In this document: positions 6,068 to 6,941 of the stretch, one piece after another | How positions within the stretch are numbered: the first letter of the stretch is position 1 | Layout of the letters: each line of letters begins with the position of its first letter | Assembly (NCBI GenBank): GCA_016839865.1 | Contig: JAEOTN010000516.1 | Coordinates: 1-6,941 of the forward strand | Source: Promethearchaeota archaeon | Lineage (GTDB): Archaea > Asgardarchaeota > Lokiarchaeia > Sigynarchaeales > MK-D1 | Direction of reading: 5' to 3' | DNA length: 6,941 nt | Made by a program: the position numbers and the translations under genes | The notes under the pieces: model-generated | Databases searched by the model: none | What the model saw: only the letters and a program-made list of their open reading frames with translations | What the model was told of the DNA's origin: nothing

Positions 6068-6772
6068 ATGGTAACTTTCGATGATATGGCTAGAATGGAA
6101 AAACATAAAGATGTACATGGATTAATTCAAGCGCTAAGCGAACGTGATGAGAAGGTGCGAGGAGAGATTGTGTTTGCGCTTATGAGACTTGGTGATAAGT
6201 ATGCTATTGAACCATTGGTCCATATTGCACTTAAAGATAGCGATGACTATGTACGAGAGTTTGCTGCAACGGCACTACATGAATTTGGAAATAAACGAGC
6301 TATTGAACCATTGATAGATGTACTTAAGCATAATGATGGGGAGGTGCGAGAGAATGCCGAAATAGCACTCGAAATTTGTGCTGATTTTGACTTAGATGAC
6401 TATTTGGAGAAGTTTGAAACAGCAAATAAATATGAAAACGCATTACGTTATGAAGATGCCGCGAAACTTTACGATGAGTTAGAGCTTTGGGATGATGCGG
6501 GAAGATTAAGGAAATTAAAAGAAGAAAAGGAAAGATCAGAATCAATAACGCAAACTCCAACAACAATCCACATAGAAAAAGTCGAATCTCTCAAAAACAT
6601 CAGTGGGTCTAAAATTCTTGATGATCATTCTATGAAAATAAGTAATAGTGTTGTGCACAGATCAACCATTAGTACTGATGAGCCAATAAATAATTGTCCA
6701 TTTTGTGGGAAGAAGTTCAGTTTTAAGAAAACACCAAAGTTTTGTCCATACTGTAATGAGGAATTGAGATGA
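6068..6772 (+). CDS. HEAT-repeat protein with C-terminal zinc ribbon (methanogen type)
   Basis: The ATG at 6068 is chosen from the Shine-Dalgarno five bases upstream, giving 234 residues. Residues 13-103 contain about three HEAT/PBS-lyase-type repeats, seen in the pattern AIEPLVHIALKDSDDYVRE and AIEPLIDVLKHNDGEVRE (46-64, 78-95). Residues 121-150 (YENALRYEDAAKLYDELELW...AGRLRKL) are a TPR-like helical pair. After a polar linker that includes ISNSVVHRSTI (191-201), a zinc ribbon uses C210/C213 (CPFC) and C226/C229 (CPYC). From memory, this order of modules is common in methanogen and related archaeal proteins of unknown function. HEAT repeats usually serve protein-protein contacts, and the ribbon may bind protein or nucleic acid. 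There is no catalytic motif, signal peptide or membrane segment. It is the sole gene of its cassette, and its role is unknown; adaptor or regulatory activity is a guess. Confidence 0.88.
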   Translation: MVTFDDMARMEKHKDVHGLIQALSERDEKVRGEIVFALMRLGDKYAIEPLVHIALKDSDDYVREFAATALHEFGNKRAIEPLIDVLKHNDGEVRENAEIALEICADFDLDDYLEKFETANKYENALRYEDAAKLYDELELWDDAGRLRKLKEEKERSESITQTPTTIHIEKVESLKNISGSKILDDHSMKISNSVVHRSTISTDEPINNCPFCGKKFSFKKTPKFCPYCNEELR

Positions 6773-6863
6773 GAATTAGAGCATTAACCAATAGTTTTAT
6801 TATGCCAAATGTAATAGATTATAACCAATGCCAATCATGATTTGATAAAGACATTGTTCGCCC

Positions 6864-6914
6864 ATGACTCTGCGTCTACCTTCGGTGGATTTGCTTCGCC
6901 TTCGGTTCAGTCAT
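6864..6914. repeat. Inverted and direct short repeats before attC site 4
   Basis: ATGACT (6864-6869) pairs with AGTCAT (6909-6914), and inside this the octamer CCTTCGGT occurs twice as a direct repeat (6879-6886, 6899-6906). The right half of the inverted repeat overlaps the entry to attC site 4. It could be a decayed recombination site, a transcript-end hairpin, or chance. Confidence 0.3.
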
Positions 6915-6941
6915 ATAACAAGGATATCTAGCTCACTTCGG
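6911..6941 (+). repeat. attC-like recombination site 4, left end only
   Basis: TCATATAAC (6911-6919) is the exact reverse complement of the cassette C start at 5961-5969 and is followed by one A, as in the other sites. The arm then reads AGGATATCTAG, unlike the CGCGG arms of sites 1-3, so this site belongs to a different sequence type. The right arm lies beyond the window, so stem formation cannot be checked. Confidence 0.55.

Larger units (their letters stand above)
5962..6941 (+). mobile_element. Integron gene cassette C (3' end beyond the window)
   Basis: The cassette begins after G5961 with TTATATGA. At 6911-6919 TCATATAAC is the exact reverse complement of GTTATATGA (5961-5969), marking entry into the cassette's own attC. 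It carries one plus-strand gene with its own TATA box. The terminal GTT lies outside the window, so its full length is unknown. Confidence 0.68.

Noticed and set aside
120..6772. The three genes as one operon
   Set aside because: The middle gene is on the opposite strand, recombination sites separate all three, and each has its own promoter-like sequence.
1..6941. CRISPR array or tandem-repeat locus
   Set aside because: The repeats are about 130 bases long, palindromic and separated by 1 to 4.7 kb of genes, with no short regular spacers.

Overview
The window is best read as a stretch of an integron-type gene cassette array. Four attC-like elements (1-128 partial, 1155-1293, 5835-5969, 6911-6941 partial) bracket three cassettes, each with one gene. 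The key evidence is at the boundaries. The first bases of each cassette, downstream of the invariant GTT, are the reverse complement of the bases leading into the AAC of the attC at the far end of the same cassette. This holds for GTTAAGTGA (120-128) with TCACTTAAC (1155-1163), for GTTATATGA (5961-5969) with TCATATAAC (6911-6919), and for GTTTTGCGAA (1284-1293) with TTCGCATAAC (5835-5844, one mismatch). That is the pattern left by cassette circularisation and attC insertion. Dispersed repeats or MITEs would not produce it. No integrase gene and no attI site are in the window.

Host: the sequence is AT-rich. I favour an archaeon, possibly of the methanogen/ANME (Halobacteriota) type. The last gene has HEAT repeats, a 'YE-ALRYEDAAK-Y' helical segment and a C-terminal CPxC/CPxC zinc ribbon, a combination I know from methanogen proteins. 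Every gene also has a plausible TATA box, and the first gene has a leaderless-looking start. The assignment is inference; a bacterial host with borrowed cassettes cannot be excluded.

Layout: cassette A (121-1284) carries a 280-aa protein with a PD-(D/E)xK-like N-terminal core, on the plus strand. Cassette B (1285-5961) is exceptionally large at about 4.7 kb. It carries on the minus strand a 1350-aa protein with an N-terminal XRE-type helix-turn-helix, a 'GWDG...VTPRRW...DADDLE-WL' module, a STAND-like region without a Walker A motif, and a long helical C-terminal part. Three TGCTAA/TTAGCA copies sit just upstream of its start. Cassette C (5962 to beyond the window end) carries the 234-aa HEAT/zinc-ribbon protein on the plus strand behind a TATA box and a strong Shine-Dalgarno.

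Working together: the genes do not form an operon or a pathway. They are independently promoted cargo, as expected of an array. Two of the three (nuclease-like; HTH plus STAND-like giant protein) look like defence or conflict genes, so the array may be a reservoir of defence functions.
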